Shown: one piece after another, positions 1-7,361 of the stretch
Position numbering within the stretch: position 1 is the first letter of the stretch
Layout of the letters: each line of letters starts with the position of its first letter
From: Helicobacter sp. 11S03491-1
GTDB taxonomy: Bacteria; Campylobacterota; Campylobacteria; Campylobacterales; Helicobacteraceae
Reading direction: 5' to 3'
Length of the DNA: 64,000 bases
Assembly: GCF_002272835.1 (NCBI RefSeq)
Contig: NZ_MLAO01000001.1
Span: forward strand, 62,001-126,000
Translations under genes and position numbers: made by a program
The notes under the pieces: model-generated
The model's database searches: none
Seen by the model: the letters and a program-made list of their open reading frames with translations, nothing else
What the model was told of the DNA's origin: nothing

Positions 1-2
1 TT

Positions 3-770
3 CAAGCTCCTCCCCCACAAGTAGCTATTGATGTTTATGATAGTATTGCTTCTATATCTTGCATATCTGATATTTACCAATCTATCAAAGCAGAATGCAT
101 CCACAAAGCAAGAGAAATCACTGATTTTGTGCTAAAAAACAAACCTTTATTCCAAAATCCTCATGCTTACCTAAAATGGGCAATCAAGATAGCTGCATTA
201 GGGAATATCATCGATTATGGCAGCCAAACAAAATTTGATATTCATACTCAAAATTTTAATCTTGAAAATTTAGATTTTGGCTTGTTTGATTTTGATGAGT
301 TTGCTCATAAGCTTGAATCCTCAAAAACCTTACTTTACTTTGGAGATAATGCAGGTGAAAATATTTTTGATGAAGTTCTTCTTGAGGCGCTCAAAACACT
401 TTATCCTCATGTACATCTTATTTATTTAACCAGAGGATCTCCCATTATCAATGATATCACATTTGCTGATTTGCATTTTTACCCTGAATGCAAAAAAATC
501 TTTGAAATTTGTGAAGTTCAAGATAGCGGAGTCAAAAGTCCGGGATTTATTTATGAGCTTGCCAACACAAAAACTCAAAAATTATTTGATAAAGCTGATT
601 TAATTCTTGCCAAAGGAATGGGAAATTTTGAATGTCTGGAATCTAGGGCAGATTCCAGAGTATTTTTGCTTTTTAAAATCAAATGCGAAGTTGTCGCTAA
701 TCACCTGAATATCCCTATAGGTAAAATGATTTTTAGACAAAACACTAAAACATATTCTCAAAATTTTTGA
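3..770 (+). CDS. DUF89 family metal-dependent phosphatase-like protein, 5' end cut off by window
   Basis: The reading frame is open from base 3 and ends at a TGA at 768-770, so the start lies upstream of the window; an internal GTG at 129 is not needed as a start. The visible part (about 255 residues) carries two hallmarks of the DUF89/ARMT1-like fold: GDNAGE followed by FDE, with the metal-binding Asp and Asn, and KGMGNFE near the C-terminus. DUF89 proteins are cobalt- or manganese-dependent phosphatases proposed to clear damaged phospho-metabolites. The substrate here is unknown. The next gene is on the same strand after a 158-bp gap with its own promoter, so the two are probably separate units. 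Confidence 0.82.
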   Translation, partial: QAPPPQVAIDVYDSIASISCISDIYQSIKAECIHKAREITDFVLKNKPLFQNPHAYLKWAIKIAALGNIIDYGSQTKFDIHTQNFNLENLDFGLFDFDEFAHKLESSKTLLYFGDNAGENIFDEVLLEALKTLYPHVHLIYLTRGSPIINDITFADLHFYPECKKIFEICEVQDSGVKSPGFIYELANTKTQKLFDKADLILAKGMGNFECLESRADSRVFLLFKIKCEVVANHLNIPIGKMIFRQNTKTYSQNF

Positions 771-892
771 TAAAATCATCTTATAAAATTTCAATTTCTT
801 AAAATATAGATAATAATTCTAGTTTTTTATAATTTAATTACATTATATATTTATTTATACAACCATTATTTGTTTTTTTTATGGAATACCGA

Positions 893-898
893 TATAAT
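893..898 (+). promoter_or_regulatory. -10 box for the S-/N-oxide reductase operon
   Basis: A TATAAT lies in the context GATATAATTGCAA, 30 bp before the ATG at 929, with a strong AAGGAG ribosome site at 918-923. The same 13-base string recurs before the gene at 39501. No clear -35 box is visible, as is usual for the epsilonproteobacterial housekeeping sigma factor. Confidence 0.6.
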
Positions 899-928
899 TG
901 CAAATCTTAAAAACAAAAAGGAGATTTT

Positions 929-3334
929 ATGCCTATTTCAAGACGAGATATGCTTAAAGGTAGTGCAAGTATTGCATCTCTAAGCATGTTAGGTACTCAA
1001 CCCTTAGGGGCAGTGGGTGTATTTAAAAAAACTCAAATGATCCCTCATGCTACACATTTTGGTCCATTTATTGCCAAAGTTGAAGATGGCATATTAAAGG
1101 ACATTATCCCTCAAAAAACTGATGCCAATCCTTCTATTATGGTTAAAGGCATGATTGATAGGGTATATTCAGATACACGAATAAAATACCCTTGTGTGAG
1201 AAAAAGCTACTTAGAAGGCAAGAAAAACAACAAAACCAAACGCGGCAAAGAAGAGTTTGTTCGTGTTAGCTGGGATGTTGCCCTTGATCTTGTTACTAAA
1301 AAGCTAAAAGAAATTCCACGAGAAAATATCTACAACGGAAGCTATGGCGGCTGGGGACATGTAGGGAGATTGCATAATTCCAATATCGTTGCAGGTAGAT
1401 TTTTTAATACAACTTTGGGAGGAGCTGTAGGGACAGATGGTGAATATAGCAATGGAGCAGCCGGCAGAGTCAATCCTACAATTATGGGGGATATGGAAGT
1501 GTATTCACTCCAAACCACACATGAAGAAATGATTGCTAATTGCAAAGTCTATGTTATGTGGGGAACAGACTTATTTAAGTGCAATCGTATTGATTATGTG
1601 GTTCCTAACCATGTCAATGATACTTACTATCCTCAATACAAAAAAGCAGGGATCAAATTCATCTCTATTGATCCAATTTATACCGAGACAGCACAAATGT
1701 TTGGAGCTGATTGGATTAAAATCCGCCCTAATACAGACGTTGCATTGATGTTAAGCATGATGCATTATCTTTATACTTCAGGAAAATATGATAAAAATTT
1801 CATACAAAAATATACAGATGGATTTGATAAATTTCTACCTTATTTGCTAGGAAAATCCGGAGATAATATACCTAAAACTCCCGAATGGGCTGAAAAAATT
1901 ACTGAAGTCCCGGCTTCTAAGATTAAAGAATTGGCAGATTTATTTGTTTCTACTCGAACTTTTTTGGCCGGCAACTGGGCAATGCAAAGAGCCCAACATG
2001 GAGAACAAGCTGACTGGGCACTCATTAGCCTTGCTAGCATGATTGGACAAATTGGACTTCCCGGAGGAGGGTTTGGATTTTCAATGCATTATGCCGGTGG
2101 TGGGCAAGCTAATTCGGGCTACCGCACTACTCCGGGTCTCTCACAAGGCAGAAATAGAGTAGAAAATTCCATCCCCGCTTCCAGAATCTCTGAAGCTATT
2201 CTTAATCCGGGCAAACAAATCAATTTTAAAGGCAAACAAATCAAATTCCCAAAGGTTGATATGGTCTATGTATGTGGCGCTTCATTGTTAGGACATCACC
2301 CTAATACTAATGAACTTATTTCTGCCCTAAGAAGTGTTGATACCGTGGTCGTTCATGAGCCTTGGTGGACTCCTCTGGCAAAAATGGCTGATATTGTCTT
2401 CCCATCAACTTGCACACTTGAAAGAGATGATATTACTTCAGGAGGCACTTATTCAAGAAATGTAATTTATGCAATGAAAAAAGTAATTGAACCTGTTTAT
2501 GAATCAAAAGATGATTTTGAAATTTTCAGACTTTTGGCTTCCAGGCTCGGGGGAGAAAAATTTGAAAAACGCTACACCGGTGGTAAATCCTATCTGGAAT
2601 GGATTAAAGGATTTTATGAAAAAAGTGATGGTCCTGCATTTAAAGATTTTGATAAATTTTGGCAAGATGGGTATGTAGAATTTGATATCCCAAATGATGC
2701 AAGAAAATATGTCCGTCATGCTGAATTTCGTGCCGATCCTATTGAAAATAAACTTGCAACCGAGAGTGGCAAAATTCAAATTTATTCACAAAAATTTGCT
2801 TCTTACAATCTCCCGGACTTCAAAGGCTATCCTACATGGTTTGAACCTGCTGAATGGCTAGGATCAAAAGAAACTAAAAAATATCCTTTCCATTTGGTTT
2901 CTCCTCACCCCAGATATCGCGTCCATTCTCAACTTGATAATACTTGGATAAGAGATATTTATAAAATACAAGGTCGCGAACCTGTTATGATAAATACTCA
3001 AGATGCTAAAAAACTTGGTATTAGACATGGAGAAGTTGTAGAAGTTTTTAATGCTAGAGGTAGGCTTCTCGCAGGTGCTTTTGTTACAGATAATATCCGA
3101 GAAGGCGTTCTTGCTATTCAAGAGGGAGCTTGGTATGATCCTGAAAATATCAAAGACAAAACACCAAGATGCAATGCCGGACATGTCAATGTTTTGACCT
3201 CTTCGCGTCCAACCAGTCAAATGGCACAAGCAACTTCTGTAAATACCGCACTTGTAAATATTAAAAAACTTGGTAAAGATGAAGTGATTACAGCTTACAA
3301 ATCTATATCAGTCCCTGATATTGTAGGAGCATAA
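929..3334 (+). CDS. Periplasmic molybdopterin S-/N-oxide reductase, TorA/BisC type
   Basis: An 801-residue member of the DMSO-reductase superfamily that would reduce TMAO, DMSO or similar oxides as a terminal electron acceptor. The N-terminus has a twin-arginine signal (SRRDMLKG, residues 4-11) and a short hydrophobic stretch, so it should be exported folded by Tat. The segment EYSNGAAG near residue 174 matches the region holding the Mo-ligating serine of TorA/DorA. The N-terminus lacks the four-cysteine Fe-S motif, which places it with TorA/DorA/BisC and not with formate dehydrogenase or DmsA. The next gene, 1 bp downstream, encodes its likely cytochrome c donor. Campylobacter jejuni has a similar pair (Cj0264c/Cj0265c). 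There is no in-frame TGA, so it is not a selenoprotein. Preferred substrate and metal (Mo or W) cannot be read from sequence. Confidence 0.9.
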   Translation: MPISRRDMLKGSASIASLSMLGTQPLGAVGVFKKTQMIPHATHFGPFIAKVEDGILKDIIPQKTDANPSIMVKGMIDRVYSDTRIKYPCVRKSYLEGKKNNKTKRGKEEFVRVSWDVALDLVTKKLKEIPRENIYNGSYGGWGHVGRLHNSNIVAGRFFNTTLGGAVGTDGEYSNGAAGRVNPTIMGDMEVYSLQTTHEEMIANCKVYVMWGTDLFKCNRIDYVVPNHVNDTYYPQYKKAGIKFISIDPIYTETAQMFGADWIKIRPNTDVALMLSMMHYLYTSGKYDKNFIQKYTDGFDKFLPYLLGKSGDNIPKTPEWAEKITEVPASKIKELADLFVSTRTFLAGNWAMQRAQHGEQADWALISLASMIGQIGLPGGGFGFSMHYAGGGQANSGYRTTPGLSQGRNRVENSIPASRISEAILNPGKQINFKGKQIKFPKVDMVYVCGASLLGHHPNTNELISALRSVDTVVVHEPWWTPLAKMADIVFPSTCTLERDDITSGGTYSRNVIYAMKKVIEPVYESKDDFEIFRLLASRLGGEKFEKRYTGGKSYLEWIKGFYEKSDGPAFKDFDKFWQDGYVEFDIPNDARKYVRHAEFRADPIENKLATESGKIQIYSQKFASYNLPDFKGYPTWFEPAEWLGSKETKKYPFHLVSPHPRYRVHSQLDNTWIRDIYKIQGREPVMINTQDAKKLGIRHGEVVEVFNARGRLLAGAFVTDNIREGVLAIQEGAWYDPENIKDKTPRCNAGHVNVLTSSRPTSQMAQATSVNTALVNIKKLGKDEVITAYKSISVPDIVGA

Positions 3335-3335
3335 T

Positions 3336-3875
3336 ATGAAAAAAATTTTGATTTTCTTTTTTATAATTTTGGGTGCTTGGTTGCATGCACAGACTCTTTA
3401 TGTGATGGATAATACAAACGTTTATGATAAAGACGGAAAAAACATTATAGGAACAATTGCCAGAGGGACACCCGGAGAAGAGATTGGCCAAGCAGGGGAC
3501 AAAATAGTCATCAAAGTTAAAGGCTATCTAAAAAATAATGATAAAAAAACTCTTTATGGGACAAAAAATTTAGAACTTCCTTTTATCAAACTAAAAACCG
3601 CTGAAGTAACAACAGATACTCTAGAAGTTTCTCTTCCTAAAAAAGAGCTTAACAAAGATCAAGCAGAAGCTTGGGCGGATGCTGAATTCTTGTATTATGA
3701 TACTTGTTCAATGTGTCATGCAGCGCATGCACCCAAGGAACACAATATGATGGAATGGGATGGTCTTTTCACGACAATGAGAGCATTTGCTATGCCTACA
3801 GATAAAGAAGCTGATATTATCATACAGTATCTCAAAGCGCATGCCACAGATGGTTATGCTACTGATGATGAATAA
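3336..3875 (+). CDS. Monohaem cytochrome c, electron donor to the oxide reductase
   Basis: A 179-residue protein with a Sec signal peptide (residues 1-18, ending near LHAQ) and one haem-attachment motif, CSMCH, at about residues 124-128. A methionine in the following 30 residues (the MMEWDGLF and AFAMP segments) could be the sixth iron ligand. It starts 1 bp after the reductase stop, and its AGGAG ribosome site lies inside the reductase gene, so the two are cotranscribed. It resembles Cj0265c, proposed to pass electrons from the membrane quinol pool to the reductase. The N-terminal half, before the haem site, has no obvious domain and looks like a small beta-rich or SH3-like module. Confidence 0.88.
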   Translation: MKKILIFFFIILGAWLHAQTLYVMDNTNVYDKDGKNIIGTIARGTPGEEIGQAGDKIVIKVKGYLKNNDKKTLYGTKNLELPFIKLKTAEVTTDTLEVSLPKKELNKDQAEAWADAEFLYYDTCSMCHAAHAPKEHNMMEWDGLFTTMRAFAMPTDKEADIIIQYLKAHATDGYATDDE

Positions 3876-3889
3876 TCAAATGAAATAAT

Positions 3890-3912
3890 ATGGAAGAGTT
3901 TCACTCTTCCAT
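3890..3912. terminator. Hairpin between convergent cytochrome and tupC genes
   Basis: A perfect 10-bp inverted repeat (ATGGAAGAGT / ACTCTTCCAT) with a 3-base loop spans the convergent gene ends and includes the tupC stop codon. No strong T-run follows on either strand, so it is a terminator or mRNA 3'-end stabiliser by position only. Confidence 0.5.
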
Positions 3913-4887
3913 GCCAATTTTCAACCAAATATCTTGATAAACATAAGGCTTCTCTTTTAAATATTCTTCCTTGCTTATGATGGTTTTCATCCTTTCTATC
4001 CCAATTTCAACAGAAAGAATCACCTCATCTTTATTTTGAGTGATTGCGATGATTTTTCCAAAATATCCCTCTGCGATTTGATTATAAAAAATCTTTATCC
4101 AAGATACTTTAATTTCAGCACCCACCTTTTTCCCAATCAAAGAACTATTTTTCAATCTCAATATCTGTCCATCACCAAAATCATAAAATAATTCTCCCCT
4201 TTCATCGCGATGCCAATGACGAGAGAAAAATATACTTGCTATGGGATCAATCACCCTGCCAAAATGCAATTGGATCTCCCTGGAAATAATTTGACTGAGC
4301 CAACTTTTATCATGCGCAGCAATAACAATCGTTGATCCAAATTTTTGATGGGCATACTTAATGGCTTCATTCAATCGAGGCAACCCATCAGAATCCAAAC
4401 TATTGGTAGGCTCATCTAAAAGCAATGTCTTTGGAGAAAAAATCAATCTTGAAGCAAGAGCAACACGTTGGGATTCTCCACTGCTAAGTTCATGATAGAA
4501 CCGATTGATAAATTTACTTGGCTCCAGTCCTACTAATTCTAAGACTTCAAAAACCTCCCCTTGAGAATATTTCCTTCCTCTGACTTTAAGTCCAAATATT
4601 AAATTCTCCTTTACGCTGCGCTTCAAAAGTGTGGGTTCAGAAAACATTAAGGCAATTTCTCTTTTCAACCTTAAAGGAGGATTTAAAAAACCCTTATAAG
4701 CCACTCCCCCTTCGTTGGGATACTCTAAGTATGCCATTGCACGTAACAAAGTTGATTTTCCGGATCCGTTCCTCCCTGTGATACCCACAATTTCACCGGA
4801 ATAAATTTCTAAGTTAGAGATACTAAGAACTTGTTTTTTATCATAATTTTTTTTAAGCATGTCAATTTTATAAACACTTTCGCGCAT
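3901..4887 (-). CDS. tupC: Tungstate ABC transporter ATP-binding protein TupC
   Basis: A 328-residue ATPase that powers tungstate (or molybdate) import with TupB. The Walker A motif is GRNGSGKST, the ABC signature LSSGESQR, and Walker B LLLDEPTNSLD with the H-loop in AAHDKSW. After about residue 225 there is an extra 100-residue tail rich in beta strands that resembles a TOBE-type oxyanion-sensing domain; this assignment is inferred. I chose the ATG at 4887 over the one at 4896 because the AGGAG ribosome site is about nine bases from the former and abuts the latter. It follows tupB closely on the same strand. The partner tupA is divergent. Wrong substrate (molybdate) is the main alternative. 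Confidence 0.88.
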   Translation of the reverse strand: MRESVYKIDMLKKNYDKKQVLSISNLEIYSGEIVGITGRNGSGKSTLLRAMAYLEYPNEGGVAYKGFLNPPLRLKREIALMFSEPTLLKRSVKENLIFGLKVRGRKYSQGEVFEVLELVGLEPSKFINRFYHELSSGESQRVALASRLIFSPKTLLLDEPTNSLDSDGLPRLNEAIKYAHQKFGSTIVIAAHDKSWLSQIISREIQLHFGRVIDPIASIFFSRHWHRDERGELFYDFGDGQILRLKNSSLIGKKVGAEIKVSWIKIFYNQIAEGYFGKIIAITQNKDEVILSVEIGIERMKTIISKEEYLKEKPYVYQDIWLKIGMEE

Positions 4888-4900
4888 GCCCCTCATCTCC

Positions 4901-5590
4901 TCATGCCCTACTCTTTAAAAAATATAAAATTATGTTGATCAATAATGCCATCCCTACCAATAAAATTCCCAGTGCAATAGCAAGAGCAAATTCACCCTTG
5001 CTGGTTTCCAAAGAAATAGCCGTTGTGATTGTGCGAGTATGCCATTTGATATTTCCTCCTACCATCATCCCTACTCCTATTTCAGAAATCACGCGACTAT
5101 AAGCCACAATAACACTTGCCAATAATATATATCGAAGTTCAAATATTGTGCTTGAAATCATCTGTAATGGTGTAAGCCCAAACGACTTAAGGGTAAGAGA
5201 AAGCTTTTTATCAATATTTTCAATTGCGCTGGCACTCAAAGAAATAATAATAGGCAAAGCAAGAACACTTTGCCCAATAATAATACCCGGAAGTGTATAA
5301 AGCAACCCATATTCTCCTAAAGGACCACGATAACTAATTAAGGCATAAATAATCAATCCTATCACAACTGTAGGCATTGCCAAGAGTGTATCAACACACA
5401 GCTTAAGAGGTTTTTTCATAAAAAAATCAAAATACCCCAGCATAAACCCAAGAGGCAATCCTATACTTAAAGCAATTACAACTGAAATGCTTGAAGTTTT
5501 GATAGTTACGAGCACTGCACTCATCGTTTCAGGATCCAGGTGAATAATAAGCTTTAATGCTTGTAAAAAACCTTCAGTGATAAAATCCAA
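4901..5590 (-). CDS. tupB: Tungstate ABC transporter permease TupB
   Basis: A permease of about 229 residues with at least five hydrophobic segments and the binding-protein-dependent transport signature around EIGVGMMVGGNI, where it contacts TupC. The frame is open to an ATG at 5671, but that codon would lie exactly opposite the tupA start and leave no promoter for either gene. A TTG at 5590 has an AAAAGG site 7 bases upstream and gives the usual TupB length, so I use it. Together with tupA and tupC it completes a three-part tungstate importer. Tungstate supply would serve pterin enzymes such as formate dehydrogenase. Confidence 0.85.
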   Translation of the reverse strand: MDFITEGFLQALKLIIHLDPETMSAVLVTIKTSSISVVIALSIGLPLGFMLGYFDFFMKKPLKLCVDTLLAMPTVVIGLIIYALISYRGPLGEYGLLYTLPGIIIGQSVLALPIIISLSASAIENIDKKLSLTLKSFGLTPLQMISSTIFELRYILLASVIVAYSRVISEIGVGMMVGGNIKWHTRTITTAISLETSKGEFALAIALGILLVGMALLINIILYFLKSRA

Positions 5591-5620
5591 GATTAAGCCT
5601 TTTAAAAGATATAAATTTGA

Positions 5621-5668
5621 TATAATGTAAATCGATAGGATAAAATTCAATAACGCTAAAGGATTATA
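5621..5668. promoter_or_regulatory. Divergent tupA / tupBC promoter region
   Basis: The 80-bp gap between tupB (TTG start) and tupA holds a TATAAT at 5621-5626 reading toward tupA and another at 5663-5668 on the minus strand (context TGTATAATCC) reading toward tupB. The two would overlap in transcript space, allowing shared control by an oxyanion sensor. No ModE-like palindrome could be recognised with confidence. Confidence 0.5.
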
Positions 5669-5670
5669 CA

Positions 5671-6504
5671 ATGTTTAGGCTAAAAAATAAATTACTCACA
5701 ATACTCTTAATGGTCTTTATTGCAACTCTCTCTCTTGATGCCAAAGATCTCAAAATGGCAACCACCACAAGCACTGATAACACGGGGCTACTTGATGTGC
5801 TTGCCCCTATTTTCAAAAAAGATACAGGAATCGACCTCAAATGGGTGAGTGTAGGCACAGGCAATGCTCTTAAACTTGGTCAAAACTGTGATGTTGATGT
5901 TCTTTTGGTGCATTCTCCACAAGTAGAAAAACAATATATTGCTGCAGGTTATGGCATAGACAGAAAACCCGTAATGTATAATGATTTCATTGTTATTGGG
6001 GATCAAAAATATGCCAACCTATTTAAAAACAAAAATCTCAAACAAGCTTTTGACCTTATTCGTAAAGATAAAATCAAATTCATCTCCAGAGGCGATAAAT
6101 CCGGCACCAATAATCGTGAGATACTCTTGTGGAAACAAACAGGAAGTATCCCCGATAAAGAAGAATGGTATATACAAAGCGGTCAAGGAATGCTGGCTAC
6201 TATCAATATTGCAAACGAACAAGACGCTCTTACCCTCACAGATAGAGGGACTTATATTAAATATGTTTCTACCTTAAAAAATCAAAAACCATTAGCAATT
6301 CTTATTGAAGGAGAAAATGAGCTCAAAAATTTCTATTCTGTAATCGCGGTAAATCCAAAAAAATGCAAAAATGTAGATTATAAAAATGCCCAAAAATTTA
6401 GCACTTGGATAAGAAGTCCAAAAGTCCAGTCTCTCATTGAAAATTTTAAGATCAACGGACAGATTCTTTTTACCCCTGATGCAACAAGCAGAAAAGCTCA
6501 TTAA
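5671..6504 (+). CDS. tupA: Tungstate-binding periplasmic protein TupA
   Basis: A 277-residue solute-binding protein with a Sec signal peptide (cleavage near LDAKD, about residue 25). The TupA anion-site motif TTTSTDNTGLL follows at once, and later comes RGDKSGTNNRE, the second conserved anion-binding loop of this family. An AAAGGA ribosome site precedes the ATG by 8 bases. It captures tungstate for TupBC. Campylobacter TupA is known for very high tungstate affinity. Its closeness to a pterin-dependent reductase fits metal supply to that class of enzyme, but functional linkage is inferred. Confidence 0.93.
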   Translation: MFRLKNKLLTILLMVFIATLSLDAKDLKMATTTSTDNTGLLDVLAPIFKKDTGIDLKWVSVGTGNALKLGQNCDVDVLLVHSPQVEKQYIAAGYGIDRKPVMYNDFIVIGDQKYANLFKNKNLKQAFDLIRKDKIKFISRGDKSGTNNREILLWKQTGSIPDKEEWYIQSGQGMLATINIANEQDALTLTDRGTYIKYVSTLKNQKPLAILIEGENELKNFYSVIAVNPKKCKNVDYKNAQKFSTWIRSPKVQSLIENFKINGQILFTPDATSRKAH

Positions 6505-6548
6505 CAAAATATATTATATATTTTGTTAAATTAATTTTTATTGTTTTA

Positions 6549-6589
6549 AAAATGAGATCCGGATAAGATTCAACCGGGTCTCATTTTTT
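6549..6589 (+). terminator. Rho-independent terminator of tupA
   Basis: A GC-rich stem (GAGATCCGG paired with CCGGGTCTC, one G-T pair, extended by flanking A-T pairs) with an 11-base loop is followed by six T. A second AT-only palindrome with 13-bp arms lies just upstream at 6501-6529. Confidence 0.85.
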
Positions 6590-6667
6590 GAAAAATACAC
6601 CAATAAAATTTTCAAATAACAAATATCAAAAATAAAATACTAGAATTTTATTTTCTGGTATCTTTAT

Positions 6668-7294
6668 CTAAAATGCCCCTCCAAACCCAAAATAAAATCC
6701 TTGACCTAAAATTTTTGAGGAATCTATACTTGCAAAAGCATAAGGAACATAGCCAATCTTTAATAAATAATGTTTCAAATTGATCCCAACATATAAACTC
6801 AAATCATTAATCAACCCTCCATAGCTATAATTACTCCCTCCAAAAATAGAATAATCTTTATAAAAAGCATAAAACAAACCAATCTCTAAAGGCAATACAT
6901 AAGAAACCTTATTGATACCAAATTGCGATCCTATGCCTACATTAAATCCAATCTTCAAGTCTTGGATCATTTCATAAGTTACTCCCGGCATTACAGAAAT
7001 ATCAAGAATCCCATTCATAGCAAAATTATTTTTATTATTTTTAAAATCAATCATTTTTGAGATTACTACAGGACCCAAAATACTCCAATCCCATTTAGAC
7101 TTTTTTGCAAAACCCATTTTTTCATTTATAAAATTTTGAAGTTCTTGTTTATCTTTTTCTTCAAGAGTATTTTTTTTAGGTTCATCCTCATCTACTCTAT
7201 CTGTCTTATTGGTAATATCTGTTTGAAACTCTTTGGCAATACCCACTCCTAAATCAAACAACAAAATCAATAAACTTAAAATAATTTTTTTCAT
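6668..7294 (-). CDS. Small outer-membrane beta-barrel protein, function unknown
   Basis: A 208-residue protein with a Sec signal peptide (residues 1-20), a charged, lysine- and glutamate-rich linker (about 25-60), then alternating hydrophobic/polar strands with many aromatic and glycine residues, ending in GFGGAF with a C-terminal Phe. This is the pattern of an 8-strand-type outer-membrane barrel recognised by the BAM machinery. It does not match a Helicobacter adhesin family that I can name. It is on the same strand as the large autotransporter upstream, 67 bp away, so they may be cotranscribed. Role unknown. Confidence 0.72.
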   Translation of the reverse strand: MKKIILSLLILLFDLGVGIAKEFQTDITNKTDRVDEDEPKKNTLEEKDKQELQNFINEKMGFAKKSKWDWSILGPVVISKMIDFKNNKNNFAMNGILDISVMPGVTYEMIQDLKIGFNVGIGSQFGINKVSYVLPLEIGLFYAFYKDYSIFGGSNYSYGGLINDLSLYVGINLKHYLLKIGYVPYAFASIDSSKILGQGFYFGFGGAF

Positions 7295-7361
7295 TTAAAC
7301 CTCTAAATATTTAAGGCATTCTATCATTGATTTTATAGAAATATCTTGAAAAATAAAAATT

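Noticed and set aside
929-3334. Selenoprotein (formate dehydrogenase) in the window
   Set aside because: The large pterin enzyme has no in-frame TGA and lacks the N-terminal Fe-S cysteines. It is TorA/BisC-like.
5591-5671. tupB starting at the ATG at 5671
   Set aside because: It would face the tupA start codon exactly and leave no promoter. The TTG at 5590 has a ribosome site and gives the usual length.
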